A DNA stretch of 60,499 nucleotides from Pseudomonas batumici. GTDB lineage: Bacteria; Pseudomonadota; Gammaproteobacteria; Pseudomonadales; Pseudomonadaceae. Below are positions 46,031 to 54,873 of the stretch, one piece after another. How positions within the stretch are numbered: the stretch's first letter is position 1; each line of letters starts with the position of its first letter. The position numbers and the translations under genes were made by a program. The DNA is taken from assembly GCF_000820515.1 (NCBI RefSeq), contig NZ_JXDG01000039.1, forward strand, positions 1 through 60,499. The letters are read 5' to 3'. A model generated the notes under the pieces. That model ran no database searches. It had not been told where the DNA came from and saw nothing but the letters and a program-made list of their open reading frames with translations.

Positions 46031-46050
46031 AATGTAGATACATCTACATT
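46031..46050. promoter_or_regulatory. Candidate ChrB operator
   Basis: AATGTAGAT-AC-ATCTACATT, a perfect 9-bp inverted repeat with a 2-nt centre, immediately upstream of chrB. ChrB is reported to act on its own promoter elsewhere; binding here is inferred. Confidence 0.6.
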
Positions 46051-46140
46051 ATTCCAGCACATGGAAATTGGAAAGCTGTTTCGGCAGCCAAGGATGTGCC
46101 CACTCACCCTTTTGCTCCATTCGGCCCTCCTCCAGTTGTC

Positions 46141-46959
46141 TCAGCCTGAATGACCGCTGCTCAGAAAATCGGCGATCTGCTGCCACATCGCAATCGGATT
46201 GGAATACATGGGGAAATGCCCACACTGCGCGATGGGCGCCAGTCGCACGCCTTCGGCCTGAATGTGCGAAAGGTAGGACAGTGAGGCGTTCTGCTCGCCG
46301 TACATGAACATGCGCGGGCATTTCAGTCCGAGGAATTTGCCCATCAGGTTGGCGTTATCGGAAAGATCGACCATCGACTGGAAGATCCCGCGCACCGCCC
46401 CGGCCCGCACCTTATGCCGCAAGCTTGCCGAGTAAAGCGCGCTGGCATAAGCCGGTGCCTGTCGGGTACGGGCGATGAACGCCGCAAAAAACACCTCGGG
46501 ATCATCCGTCGGATAGTCGACGATCTGACGACTGAGAAAACAGTCTTCCGGGGCAATATTGCCCTCGATATCGACGAAGCTGAGCACCCGCTCCGGAAAC
46601 TGATGGGCGAGCATCAGCGCGGTGAGTCCGCCCATGGAGTGGCCGACCAGATGGAAGCGCTCGATACCGAAATGCTCCAGCACCTGCAACGCGGTGTTAA
46701 GCAGAAAGGGGATGGAGATCTTCGACAGATCACCGCACTGGCTCTCGCCACACCCCGGAGCGTCATAAGCGACAAAGGGATGACCGGCAAATGCAGCCTG
46801 CTGCACGATGTCGGCGTAATCCTCTTTAGTCGAGCCAAAACCATGCAGGAATACAATGGGCGCCAAGGCCCCCTGGCGATAAATAGCGGCGACGTTCAGT
46901 TGAACACCCTCTACCGTCAGCGGAAGTTGCGTATAAATGAACGTTTCTGGCGAAGACAC
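46141..46959 (-). CDS. Alpha/beta hydrolase
   Basis: A 272-residue hydrolase. The oxyanion segment is FLHGFGSTKED, the nucleophile elbow GHSMGG (near residue 105), and the C-terminal His is in IAQCGHFPMYSNP. The start is GTG at 46959, eight bases after AAGGAG; an open frame of 41 further codons upstream has no binding site. It stands alone, 144 bp downstream of a LysR gene on the same strand, and might be cotranscribed with it. It may belong to the RraA cluster next door as an ester or lactone hydrolase, but that is a guess. Confidence 0.88.
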   Translation of the reverse strand: MSSPETFIYTQLPLTVEGVQLNVAAIYRQGALAPIVFLHGFGSTKEDYADIVQQAAFAGHPFVAYDAPGCGESQCGDLSKISIPFLLNTALQVLEHFGIERFHLVGHSMGGLTALMLAHQFPERVLSFVDIEGNIAPEDCFLSRQIVDYPTDDPEVFFAAFIARTRQAPAYASALYSASLRHKVRAGAVRGIFQSMVDLSDNANLMGKFLGLKCPRMFMYGEQNASLSYLSHIQAEGVRLAPIAQCGHFPMYSNPIAMWQQIADFLSSGHSG

Positions 46960-47103
46960 GTGAATAACTCCTTGAACGAACACGTTGTCGCCGAGACAAG
47001 GGTTGCCGGCGGCACAGGCAGCAATTTCAAGGGGACCAGGCCGTCTGTAAATGACCGATTTCGGAAGGCTTTCATACGCCAAACCTATCAGCCTGCCCCT
47101 CTG

Positions 47104-47997
47104 TCACGCCTTGGCCCTGAACCGGGCGACCAATGCCTCCACCAACGGATTGGACCGGCTTTCATTCCAGGCCACCGCGGTAGTGACGACGTTGAGCTTC
47201 TGGCCAAGCGCTCGAAACACAACATTGTCGGGGGCCAACTTCTTTAGCGATGCCGGTACCAGCGCGATGCCTTGCCCGCAGCTGACAAAGGCAATCTGCG
47301 AAGCGACAGAACGCACTTCATGCAGCACGCGCGGGGAAAAACCGCTGGCCCGGCAGGTTGCAATCAAGTTATCGAAATACACCGGGCTGACCTTTCGAGA
47401 GAACATCACCAAGGGCTCGCTGGCCAGGCTCGACAGGCTGATGCGCGTGCGCGAAGCCAAAGGGTGATCATTGGGCAACGCCACCATCAGACGATCCTCA
47501 GTCAACGGTAGCGACTTGATCGAAGCCCCCAGATCACCGTCCAGACGGGCAAACGCCAGGTCGATATCCCCGGCCTCCAGTGCCGGGACGGCTTCAACGC
47601 TGTCGATTTCCCGCACCGACACGGTGAGGTGCGGATACTCGCTCTTCAGTTGTTCGATCAGGCCCGGCAACACGTCAAACATGGCCGTTGAGATCGCACC
47701 GATGGTCAACAGGGCCGACTGCCCCGCCACCGCCTCCTCCACGGCCAGTTCAAGGCGCTCCAGTTGCTCGGCGAACTTGCGTACCGCCGGCAGGATCGCG
47801 GCCCCGACCGGAGTCAGTTTCGCCCCACGCCGCGAACGCTCGAAGAGCGTGACCTTGAGCGCCTGCTCCAGGACCTGGATCTGCTCGCTCAGCGGTGGCT
47901 GGGACATTCCCAGGCGCTTGGCGGCACGGCCGAAATTCTGTTCCTCGGCAACCGCCAGGAACAACCAGAGGTGACGAATCAGGCGGAAATTGATCAT
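47104..47997 (-). CDS. LysR-family regulator divergent from rraA-like genes
   Basis: A 297-residue regulator with the LysR winged helix (LWLFLAVAEEQNFGRAAKRLGMSQPPLSEQIQVLEQ) and effector domain (LTIGAISTAMFDVLPGLIEQ, VSCGQGIALVPASLK). It resembles the CbbR/BenM-type group that responds to small carboxylates. It is divergent from the first rraA-like gene with 105 bp between, and should control that three-gene operon. Paired CTAATC/GATTAG and ATAGGT/ACCTAT sequences occur in the shared promoter. Confidence 0.93.
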   Translation of the reverse strand: MINFRLIRHLWLFLAVAEEQNFGRAAKRLGMSQPPLSEQIQVLEQALKVTLFERSRRGAKLTPVGAAILPAVRKFAEQLERLELAVEEAVAGQSALLTIGAISTAMFDVLPGLIEQLKSEYPHLTVSVREIDSVEAVPALEAGDIDLAFARLDGDLGASIKSLPLTEDRLMVALPNDHPLASRTRISLSSLASEPLVMFSRKVSPVYFDNLIATCRASGFSPRVLHEVRSVASQIAFVSCGQGIALVPASLKKLAPDNVVFRALGQKLNVVTTAVAWNESRSNPLVEALVARFRAKA

Positions 47998-47999
47998 GG

Positions 48000-48052
48000 C
48001 TAATCCATAGGTTCAGCGTATCTAACGCTTCTGTGATTAGTAATATACCTAT
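48000..48052. promoter_or_regulatory. Candidate LysR sites in the divergent promoter
   Basis: Inverted pairs CTAATC (48000) / GATTAG (48035) and ATAGGT (48007) / ACCTAT (48047) are nested in the 105-bp gap. LysR proteins bind such dyads upstream of the activated gene. Confidence 0.4.
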
Positions 48053-48102
48053 CGAATGACCTCACCGACACTGGGAACCTCCGTCACCACAAGGGCTCTC
48101 CC

Positions 48103-48771
48103 ATGACTAACAAGAGTTTGCTGGATCGCTTGGCGGCGCTGGATACCAACACGGTCTCCGACGCGCTCGACTTCCTCGGTCTGCCCGGCGCCACCGTGGG
48201 GCTACGCCCCTTGTGGAACTGTCCGAAAATCGTCGGACGGGCCAGCACCGTACTGCTGGCGCCCAAGTCCGGCAGCGCTCCCACCGTGCACCTGATCACG
48301 CCGGTGGTCGAGCAGATCCACAGCGATGACCGTGTGCTGGTGATTGCCGGCGGTATCGAAGGTATTTCCTGCTGGGGCGATATCCTGGCCAATGCCGCGT
48401 CCGGCAAGCAGGTGCGCGGTACGGTGATCGACGGTTTCAGTCGCGACATCGATGGCAGCGAGGCAATTGGTTACCCGGTCTACGGCCGTGGAGTGACGAT
48501 GATCAGTGCGCGCAATCGTGTGGTACAGATCGATGCTGCCGTGACGATCAACGTGGCCGGTGTCGACGTCAGTGAAGACGACTATGTCATCGCCGATAGC
48601 TGCGGCACGGTCTTCGTGCCCCAAGCTGAAATCGAGAAGGTGCTCGACCTTGGCGAGCGTATCGCCCACCGTCAGGACGGCATGGTCGAGGCAGTTCGCA
48701 GCGGCCGCTCGGTGGCCGAGGTAATGCATGACACCCAGTTTGAAGCCATCCAGGTGGAGCACACTCGATGA
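48103..48771 (+). CDS. RraA-like aldolase/decarboxylase family protein 1
   Basis: A 222-residue protein of the RraA/4-hydroxy-4-methyl-2-oxoglutarate aldolase family. Such enzymes split 4-hydroxy-2-oxo-diacids to pyruvate plus a second acid and can decarboxylate oxaloacetate. The Mg/pyruvate site motif DGFSRD is present (Arg-Asp at about residues 112-113), as is the preceding CWGDILANAA segment, where the usual GE is GD. It is the first gene of a tight operon and overlaps the next by four bases. A regulatory RraA role is unlikely beside an aminotransferase. It is distinct from the 220-residue pair found further on. Confidence 0.88.
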   Translation: MTNKSLLDRLAALDTNTVSDALDFLGLPGATVGLRPLWNCPKIVGRASTVLLAPKSGSAPTVHLITPVVEQIHSDDRVLVIAGGIEGISCWGDILANAASGKQVRGTVIDGFSRDIDGSEAIGYPVYGRGVTMISARNRVVQIDAAVTINVAGVDVSEDDYVIADSCGTVFVPQAEIEKVLDLGERIAHRQDGMVEAVRSGRSVAEVMHDTQFEAIQVEHTR

Positions 48772-49430
48772 ACCTTGAAGATCAAACACTGGTCGCCTTG
48801 TTTGAAGGCCTGGACACCCCGGGCGTATCCGATGCCATGGACAAGCTCGGCCTACCCGGCCAATGCCTCGGGATTGCGCCCCTGGACAACTACAGCAAGG
48901 TGATTGTCGGCCCGGCGTTCACCGTGCAGTACGTCTCGGCCAGCGTACCGCCAGGCACCGTGGGCGACTTCATCGAAGACGTGGCGCCCGGCGATGTGGT
49001 GGTCATCGACAACGGTGGCCGTACCGACTGCACCGTCTGGGGCGACATCATGACCCAGTACGCCGGCACACGAGGGATTGCCGGCACCGTCATCGACGGT
49101 GTTTGCCGAGACGTGAACAAGGCCCTGGGTGACGGCTACCCGATCTTCAGCAAAGGCCGGTTCATGCGTACCGGAAAGGACCGCGTACAGGTTCAGTCGG
49201 TCAAACAGCCGGTGTCCATCGGCACGGCGCGGGTCTGTACCCGCGACATCGTGGTGGCCGACGCCAATGGCGTGGTCATCGTGCCGAGGGACCGTGCCGC
49301 CGAAGTGGCGGCCTGTGCCCGCCAGATCGAAGCGGTCGAAGCCGACATCCGCGCCCTGCTCACCCAGGGCAAAACCCTCAAGCAAGCCCGGGACGCACTG
49401 GGCTACCACAGCCTGCAGAGGAAAGCATGA
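48768..49430 (+). CDS. RraA-like aldolase/decarboxylase family protein 2
   Basis: A 220-residue RraA-family protein. The catalytic motif is VIDGVCRDV (Arg-Asp at about residues 113-114), with VWGDIMTQYAG upstream. It starts and ends in four-base overlaps with its neighbours, so it is translationally coupled to the first RraA-like protein and to the aminotransferase. By my count it differs at about 44 of 220 positions, without gaps, from the protein encoded at 54080, so the two are recent paralogs. Two adjacent RraA-like subunits could form a mixed oligomer, which is inference. Confidence 0.9.
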   Translation: MNLEDQTLVALFEGLDTPGVSDAMDKLGLPGQCLGIAPLDNYSKVIVGPAFTVQYVSASVPPGTVGDFIEDVAPGDVVVIDNGGRTDCTVWGDIMTQYAGTRGIAGTVIDGVCRDVNKALGDGYPIFSKGRFMRTGKDRVQVQSVKQPVSIGTARVCTRDIVVADANGVVIVPRDRAAEVAACARQIEAVEADIRALLTQGKTLKQARDALGYHSLQRKA

Positions 49431-50641
49431 GTAGCGATATCCAACGTCTCAACCAACGCCTGGCCAGTGCGCAACCGTCGGCGACCTACCGGATCATGGA
49501 TCGGGTCGCGGAACGGCGGGCGCAAGGCGCAACGATCATTTCACTGTGCGCGGGCGAACCTGACTTCGATACGCCCAAACATGTGCGTGAAGCGGCCATT
49601 CATGCCATCGAGCACGGCCACACCCGCTACACCCAGGTCGCCGGTGTACGTTCATTGCGTGAAGCTGTGGCCGCCAAGTTCCGCCGCGAGAACGGCCTGG
49701 ACGTCACCTGGCAGGACACGCTGATCTGCAACGGCGGCAAACAGGTGATCTACAACGCACTGGCCGCCACCCTCAACGAGGGCGATCAGGTCATCGTGCC
49801 GGCACCGTACTGGGTCAGTTACCCGGAGATGGTTCAACTGTGCGGCGGTGAAGCCAGGATCGTCACCTGCGAGGCCGACACAGGCTTCAAGTTGACCGCC
49901 CAGGCATTGAATGCCGCGATCACGCCGCAGACCCGCTGGCTGATTCTCAATTCGCCATCCAACCCGACCGGCGCGGTGTACAGCCGGGAGGAACTGCAGG
50001 CCCTGGCCGAGGTGTTGCTGGCTCACCCTCACGTGTTGATTCTGGCCGATGACATTTATGAGCACCTGATCTTCGACGATCAGCCATTTCATACCCTGGC
50101 CCAGGTTGAACCACGGCTGGCGCCACGCACACTGACCATGAACGGTGTGTCCAAGGCCTATGCCATGACCGGTTGGCGCATCGGCTTCGCCACGGGGCCA
50201 CGTTGGCTGCTGGACGCCATGGAAAAGCTGCAAGGGCAACAGACCTCGGGAGCCAGTTCGGTCTCGCAACAAGCGGCACTCGCTGCCTTGGAGGGGCCCA
50301 AGGATTTCATCCACGAAAGCCGGGCGGTTTTCCAGCGCCGCCGGGACTTGATGGTGACACTGCTGAACGACATACCCGGACTTGAATGCGTCAGTCCAGC
50401 CGGGGCGTTTTACGCCTTCGCCTCCTGCGCCGGCCTGATAGGCCGCACCTCCCCAGGCGGGCGAGTGCTGCACAGCGATGAAGAGGTCGCCCATGCACTG
50501 CTCGACGAAGCGAATGTAGCGGTGGTTCATGGCAGCGCCTTTGGCCTTGGCCCGTACATTCGCATTGCCTATGCCCTGGATGACGCGTCATTACGCCAAG
50601 CTTGCGAAGCCATCCGCACGCTCTGTACCGCCTTGCGCTGA
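49427..50641 (+). CDS. Class I pyridoxal-phosphate aminotransferase
   Basis: A 404-residue fold-type I aminotransferase of the aspartate aminotransferase (AspC/AAT-Igamma) type. The cofactor Lys lies in GVSKAYAMTGWRIGFA (near residue 239). NSPSNPTGAVYS and NGGKQVIYNAL are also typical. It is translationally coupled to the second rraA-like gene and is the last gene before a terminator. Its partners suggest that it transaminates an acidic amino acid to the 2-oxo acid split by the RraA-like proteins, for example a 4-hydroxyglutamate type; this is inference. Confidence 0.92.
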   Translation: MSSDIQRLNQRLASAQPSATYRIMDRVAERRAQGATIISLCAGEPDFDTPKHVREAAIHAIEHGHTRYTQVAGVRSLREAVAAKFRRENGLDVTWQDTLICNGGKQVIYNALAATLNEGDQVIVPAPYWVSYPEMVQLCGGEARIVTCEADTGFKLTAQALNAAITPQTRWLILNSPSNPTGAVYSREELQALAEVLLAHPHVLILADDIYEHLIFDDQPFHTLAQVEPRLAPRTLTMNGVSKAYAMTGWRIGFATGPRWLLDAMEKLQGQQTSGASSVSQQAALAALEGPKDFIHESRAVFQRRRDLMVTLLNDIPGLECVSPAGAFYAFASCAGLIGRTSPGGRVLHSDEEVAHALLDEANVAVVHGSAFGLGPYIRIAYALDDASLRQACEAIRTLCTALR

Positions 50642-50659
50642 CCCAATTGTGCTTGAACG

Positions 50660-50686
50660 AACCCGGCAATCGCCGGGTTTCGTTTT
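50660..50686 (+). terminator. Terminator after the aminotransferase gene
   Basis: Stem AACCCGGC - AATC - GCCGGGTT, followed by TCGTTTTT. This closes the rraA1-rraA2-aminotransferase operon. Confidence 0.85.
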
Positions 50687-50752
50687 TATGGTCAAGCGGA
50701 CTCGATGCATTTCGTCAATAATGGATCACTTTTTTTCAATCGAGCCTGAGCA

Positions 50753-51649
50753 ATGATCACGTTCAAGCAACTGGAAGCGATCTACTGGATTGTGGAGCTG
50801 GGTAGCTTTGAATCCGCAGCCATGAAACTGAACATGTCCCAGTCAGCCATCTCCAAGCGTATCCAGGAGCTGGAGGAGGCCTTTGACATGCCCATTTTTG
50901 ATCGATCCAAACGCAGTGCACGCCTCACGGAAAAAGGCACGGAACTGTTCGAGCAGGCCTCGGAGATCTTGCGCCAACGCGATTACCTGCTTGAACGCGT
51001 CAGCTCCAAGGAGGTGCTGGTCAGGCGCTTTCGCATCGGCGTCACCGAACTGACCGCCATGACCTGGCTACCGGTACTGATCGAGGGTATACGCAGTGCT
51101 TATCCCAAAGTGGTGCTAGAACCCTCGATCGAGCTCAGCACCGAACTGGTAGCAAAATTGGAGAGCGATCAGCTCGACCTGATCATCGTTCCCGATATTT
51201 TTGCCGACGCACGTTTCGTCAGCACTCCGCTGAGTTCGGTGGAGAACGCCTGGATGTGCGCGCCTTCGCTGCACCAGGGCAACGGGATAATGGACATGCA
51301 GGCCATTTCCTCGTACACCGTTCTGACTCAGGGAGGTGGCTCCGGTACCGGGTTGATCTACGAGCGCTGGCTTGCCCAGAACGACGTCCGGGTCAACCGT
51401 ACGATCAAAAGCAACTACCTGATCGCCCAACTGGGGCTGACCCTGTCCGGCATCGGCATCAGCTACCTGCCTCGCCAATGCCTCTCGCCGCTGGTGGAGC
51501 AGGGCCGGCTGCAGATCATCGAAACCGAACCCGCGTTGCCTCCCATCCACTACATCGCCGTACACCGTGCCGATCGCCTTCAGGGCCTTAGCGTCGAAGT
51601 GGCGCGCCTGGCAGCGCACTGCTGCGATTTCAGCCACATGGTGTTGTAG
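50753..51649 (+). CDS. LysR-family regulator ahead of rraA-like gene 3
   Basis: A 298-residue regulator: winged helix (LEAIYWIVELGSFESAAMKLNMSQSAISKRIQELEE) and effector-binding domain (FRIGVTELTAMTWLPVLIEGI, GLTLSGIGISYLPRQC). It is followed on the same strand, after 125 bp, by rraA-like gene 3, then by an MFS gene and rraA-like gene 4. It is a second, different LysR in the cluster, so the two halves of the locus may respond to different inducers. Confidence 0.92.
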   Translation: MITFKQLEAIYWIVELGSFESAAMKLNMSQSAISKRIQELEEAFDMPIFDRSKRSARLTEKGTELFEQASEILRQRDYLLERVSSKEVLVRRFRIGVTELTAMTWLPVLIEGIRSAYPKVVLEPSIELSTELVAKLESDQLDLIIVPDIFADARFVSTPLSSVENAWMCAPSLHQGNGIMDMQAISSYTVLTQGGGSGTGLIYERWLAQNDVRVNRTIKSNYLIAQLGLTLSGIGISYLPRQCLSPLVEQGRLQIIETEPALPPIHYIAVHRADRLQGLSVEVARLAAHCCDFSHMVL

Positions 51650-51774
51650 TTCAGCGCTGGATTCGAGAAGAAAAGCGATGCTTTTGCATAGATAAATATC
51701 GCTAATAGTACCGATCGACCTTTCTTAAGATGAACTCATAACCCACAAAGGTTCATCCGTTCATGGAGGTCGCT

Positions 51775-52440
51775 ATGTCATTGCCCGGTTCACGCATCTA
51801 CCCTTCTCCTCCCCAAGCGCCACGTTCACTTCTGGAAGCCTTTCAGAACGTCGTCACGCCGCATATCAGCGACAACCTCGGGCGTCACATCGGTGCTCGG
51901 GGTCTAACGCGCTATAACCACACCGGCAAATTGGTGGGCACCGCCTTGACGGTGAAGACTCGCCCCGGCGACAACCTTTATATCTACAAGGCACTGACGC
52001 TGATCGAACCGGGGCATGTTCTGGTAATCGACGCTCAAGGGGACGAGACCAATGCGGTCATCGGTGAGTTGATCAAGCTCTATGCGCAACAACGTGGCTG
52101 TGTCGGTTTTGTCGTCGACGGAGCCATCCGCGATGTCGCCAGTTTTGAAGACACACCGTGCTATGCCCGCAGCGTAGTGCATTGCGGCCCCTACAAGAGC
52201 GGCCCCGGCGAGATCAATGTGCCGGTGTCCATTGGCGGGATGATCGTCAACCCTGGCGACATCATCGTCGGTGACGAAGATGGCCTGATTGCATTCGCCC
52301 CTGAGCACGCCGAACAAGTTCTGCTCAAGGCGCGCGAACATGAGGCCCACGAACAGCAGGTCAAGGCCGAAATCGCCACCGGCGCCATTGATCAGTCATG
52401 GCTGGACAAGGTTCTGGAGAAGGCCGGTCTGGCGAACTGA
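51775..52440 (+). CDS. RraA-like aldolase/decarboxylase family protein 3
   Basis: A 221-residue RraA-family protein, the most canonical of the four: the metal/pyruvate site motif is FVVDGAIRDV (Arg-Asp at about residues 119-120) and the preceding segment is VIGELIKLYAQQRG with the usual GEL. The ATG at 51775 is preceded by GGAGG; a start four codons earlier is possible. It stands alone between the LysR gene and a terminator. It is only distantly similar to copies 1, 2 and 4, so its substrate may differ. Confidence 0.88.
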   Translation: MSLPGSRIYPSPPQAPRSLLEAFQNVVTPHISDNLGRHIGARGLTRYNHTGKLVGTALTVKTRPGDNLYIYKALTLIEPGHVLVIDAQGDETNAVIGELIKLYAQQRGCVGFVVDGAIRDVASFEDTPCYARSVVHCGPYKSGPGEINVPVSIGGMIVNPGDIIVGDEDGLIAFAPEHAEQVLLKAREHEAHEQQVKAEIATGAIDQSWLDKVLEKAGLAN

Positions 52441-52484
52441 GTCGATCCAGAATCACCTTATGCGCGCGCCTCACCGTGCAATCC

Positions 52485-52511
52485 AACCGGGCCTCCTGCC
52501 CGGTTTTTTTA
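52485..52511 (+). terminator. Terminator after rraA-like gene 3
   Basis: Stem AACCGGGC - CTCCT - GCCCGGTT followed by a T-run. It isolates rraA-like gene 3 from the MFS gene. Confidence 0.9.
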
Positions 52512-52540
52512 GGCCCGCGCATTCTGTAAAGCGCGCATTC

Positions 52541-52558
52541 GATGGGGGCACTCCCATC
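52541..52558. promoter_or_regulatory. Inverted repeat upstream of the MFS gene
   Basis: GATGGG - GGCACT - CCCATC lies 103 bp before the MFS ATG, just after the preceding terminator. It is a candidate regulator site. Confidence 0.35.
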
Positions 52559-52660
52559 AATAAAAGTGATTTATTGCCAGGAGTATTTGTCGCTTTTTTT
52601 GCAGATTCACACTCATTACTTTGACCGGACAACACCGATAGAAAAATAAGGTCTACCCCC

Positions 52661-54010
52661 ATGTCTATGCCTGAAGTCATAAAACCTGCTGTGCGCAGCA
52701 ATTACCGCTGGGTGGTTGCGGCCCTGATTTTTCTGATTTACACCATCGCTGCCGCTGACAGGGCCAACCTGGGTGTCGCTTTGCCGTTTATTCGTAAAGA
52801 GTTCGACATGAGCAACACCGAGGCCGGTGGTTTGATGAGCCTGTTTCTGCTGGCCTATGCCTTGATACAGATTCCTTGCGGATTTGCCTTCGGGCGTTTC
52901 GGCGTCAGCCGGATCTTGCCTGGCGCCATGCTACTGACCTCATTGCTAACCGGCCTGGTGGGTACAGCCGGGTCGCTGCTTGCGCTTAAACTCTATCGCC
53001 TGGGCCTTGGCGTCGCTGAAGGTCCACTGCCGATCAGCATGACCACGACCATCAACAATTGGTTTCCCCCACGAGAAAAGGGCACGGCATCGGGGATCTT
53101 CCTGTCCGCCGTCAAGTTCGGCCCGGTGATCGTGCCACCACTCTGTGCAGTGATTATCTCTGTCTGGGGCTGGCGAGAAATTTTCTACTTTTTCGCCGTA
53201 CCAGGCATCGTACTCGCGGTGGTCTGGTACTTCGTTGTCACCGACCATCCCTCCCGTAGTCGGTTCGTCAATGAAGCCGAGCTCAACTACATCACCGAAG
53301 CAACCGGCAGCACTCAGACGGTTCAGCAAACCCGCCCCCAGAAGCCCCCTGCCTGGTTGGGAAAACTTGATCGCGTCATACGCGCTCGTCATGAAGCGCC
53401 CCTGGAAACCAACAAGCAGGTGTTCACGTCCTGGAACATCTGGGGCTGCGCCACCAGCTACTGCTTCCAACTGGGTGTATCCAGCGTATTGCTGGCCTGG
53501 ATTCCAACCTACCTGATGACCGTCAAACAATTCTCGATCATGAACATGGGGCTGGTGTCGGCAGCGCCATGGGTGGGTGCCGTGCTCGGCAACCTGATTG
53601 GCGGCCTCTGCTCGGATCGGCTGCTGGGTGGACGGCGCAAACCCGGCATGCTGCTGTCTGCGCTGGGCACATCGCTGATGATGTACCTGCTGATCAACTC
53701 GCCTGCCGAACCGCTGCCCTATGGGTTGTTGCTGATGTTGACCGGCGTCGTCCTCAGCCTGGGCTTCTCTTCTTACATGGTCTACCCGATGGGATTGGCC
53801 AGCAAAAAGACGTTCCCCATCTCCAACGCCATCGTGAACATGATCGGTCAGTTAGGCGCCGCGGCCACGCCCTTCATTACCGGGATGCTGCTGGACAACT
53901 ATGGCTGGAACTATGTGTTTGCCTGGCTGGCGATCGGGTCATTTCTCAGTTTCATCCTCTTGCTGACCATTTCCGAGCCACGGCCGCGATCGGCTACTCC
54001 TGCCCCCTGA
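52661..54010 (+). CDS. MFS transporter, anion:cation symporter (ACS) family
   Basis: A 449-residue carrier with about 12 membrane helices. The N-terminal AAADRANLGVALPFIRKEFD with its acidic and Arg residues in helix 1, YALIQIPCGFAFGRFG and LGNLIGGLCSDRLLGGRRK are typical of ACS members, which carry hexarates, galactonate, phthalate, tartrate or other organic anions. It lies between rraA-like genes 3 and 4 with terminators on both sides. It should import the anionic substrate of the cluster, or one of them. Confidence 0.92.
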   Translation: MSMPEVIKPAVRSNYRWVVAALIFLIYTIAAADRANLGVALPFIRKEFDMSNTEAGGLMSLFLLAYALIQIPCGFAFGRFGVSRILPGAMLLTSLLTGLVGTAGSLLALKLYRLGLGVAEGPLPISMTTTINNWFPPREKGTASGIFLSAVKFGPVIVPPLCAVIISVWGWREIFYFFAVPGIVLAVVWYFVVTDHPSRSRFVNEAELNYITEATGSTQTVQQTRPQKPPAWLGKLDRVIRARHEAPLETNKQVFTSWNIWGCATSYCFQLGVSSVLLAWIPTYLMTVKQFSIMNMGLVSAAPWVGAVLGNLIGGLCSDRLLGGRRKPGMLLSALGTSLMMYLLINSPAEPLPYGLLLMLTGVVLSLGFSSYMVYPMGLASKKTFPISNAIVNMIGQLGAAATPFITGMLLDNYGWNYVFAWLAIGSFLSFILLLTISEPRPRSATPAP

Positions 54011-54019
54011 ATAAAACCG

Positions 54020-54042
54020 AGCCGCTCGTTTGAGCGGCTTTT
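54020..54042 (+). terminator. Terminator after the MFS gene
   Basis: Stem AGCCGCTC - GTTT - GAGCGGCT followed by TTTG. It lies 41 bp before the start of rraA-like gene 4, so some read-through is possible. Confidence 0.8.
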
Positions 54043-54079
54043 GTATGAACGATTCTGTCATCGCTGTGAGGTGTTATGC

Positions 54080-54742
54080 ATGTCCCCCCAAGACAAAGAA
54101 TTGGTTGCGCTGTTTGAAGGCCTGGATACGCCAGGAGTGTCCGACGCCCTGGACAAACTGGGCCTGCCTGGCCAGTGCCTGGGCGTCATGCCCTTGGATA
54201 ACTATCGCCAGGTAGTCGTTGGCCCGGCCTTCACCGTACGTTACGTCACCGCCAGTTGCCCACCTGGAACGGTTGGCGACTTCATCGATGATGTGGCGGA
54301 AGGCGATGTGGTGGTCATCGACAACGACGGGCGCACCGACTGCACCGTCTGGGGTGACATCATGACCCAATATGCCGGGAGCAAGCGGATTGCGGCGACC
54401 GTGATCGACGGCGTCTGCCGGGATGTCAGCAAGGCACTCGGTGACGGCTATCCGCTCTTCAGCAAAGGCCGGTTCATGCGCACCGGCAAGGATCGGGTCG
54501 AAGTAGAATCCATCAATCAGCCGGTTTCCATCGGCCAAGCCCGCGTCTGCGCCAGAGATATCGTGATCGCCGATGCCAACGGCGTGGTGATCGTGCCCCG
54601 GGATCGAGCCCATGAAGTGGCGGCCCACGCACACTCGATCGAAGCGGTGGAAGCCGATATCCGGGCCTTGATCGCTGAAGGAAAATCCCTCAGGGAAGCC
54701 CGGTCGGTGCTGGGCTATCACACCCTGCAACGTAAGCCCTGA
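54080..54742 (+). CDS. RraA-like aldolase/decarboxylase family protein 4
   Basis: A 220-residue RraA-family protein, gaplessly alignable with the protein encoded at 48768 (about 80% identity by my count). The catalytic motif is VIDGVCRDV (Arg-Asp at about residues 113-114), preceded by VWGDIMTQYAG. The ATG at 54080 has GAGGT eight bases upstream. It follows the MFS gene and ends at a strong terminator. The near-identity of motifs implies the same reaction as copy 2, and the separate location suggests duplication under another regulator. Confidence 0.9.
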   Translation: MSPQDKELVALFEGLDTPGVSDALDKLGLPGQCLGVMPLDNYRQVVVGPAFTVRYVTASCPPGTVGDFIDDVAEGDVVVIDNDGRTDCTVWGDIMTQYAGSKRIAATVIDGVCRDVSKALGDGYPLFSKGRFMRTGKDRVEVESINQPVSIGQARVCARDIVIADANGVVIVPRDRAHEVAAHAHSIEAVEADIRALIAEGKSLREARSVLGYHTLQRKP

Positions 54743-54757
54743 TCGTCTCCCCCTTTT

Positions 54758-54798
54758 GCCCTCACAGCCTGCCCACGACAGCGCTGTGAGGGCTTTTT
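54758..54798 (+). terminator. Terminator after rraA-like gene 4
   Basis: Stem GCCCTCACAG / CTGTGAGGGC (54758-54767 and 54784-54793) with a 16-nt loop and a following TTTTT. Confidence 0.85.
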
Positions 54799-54873
54799 AT
54801 TCCTGCGAGTGTATCCAGAGCCTTTGCCAATGACCGGCGTGTATGACCATCCCCCCCTTTCGGAAAAACGAAA

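Noticed and set aside
51766..54742. Reading the RraA-like genes as regulators of RNase E (true RraA)
   Set aside because: They keep the DGxxRD metal/pyruvate motif and sit with transport and transaminase genes, which fits the aldolase/decarboxylase branch better.
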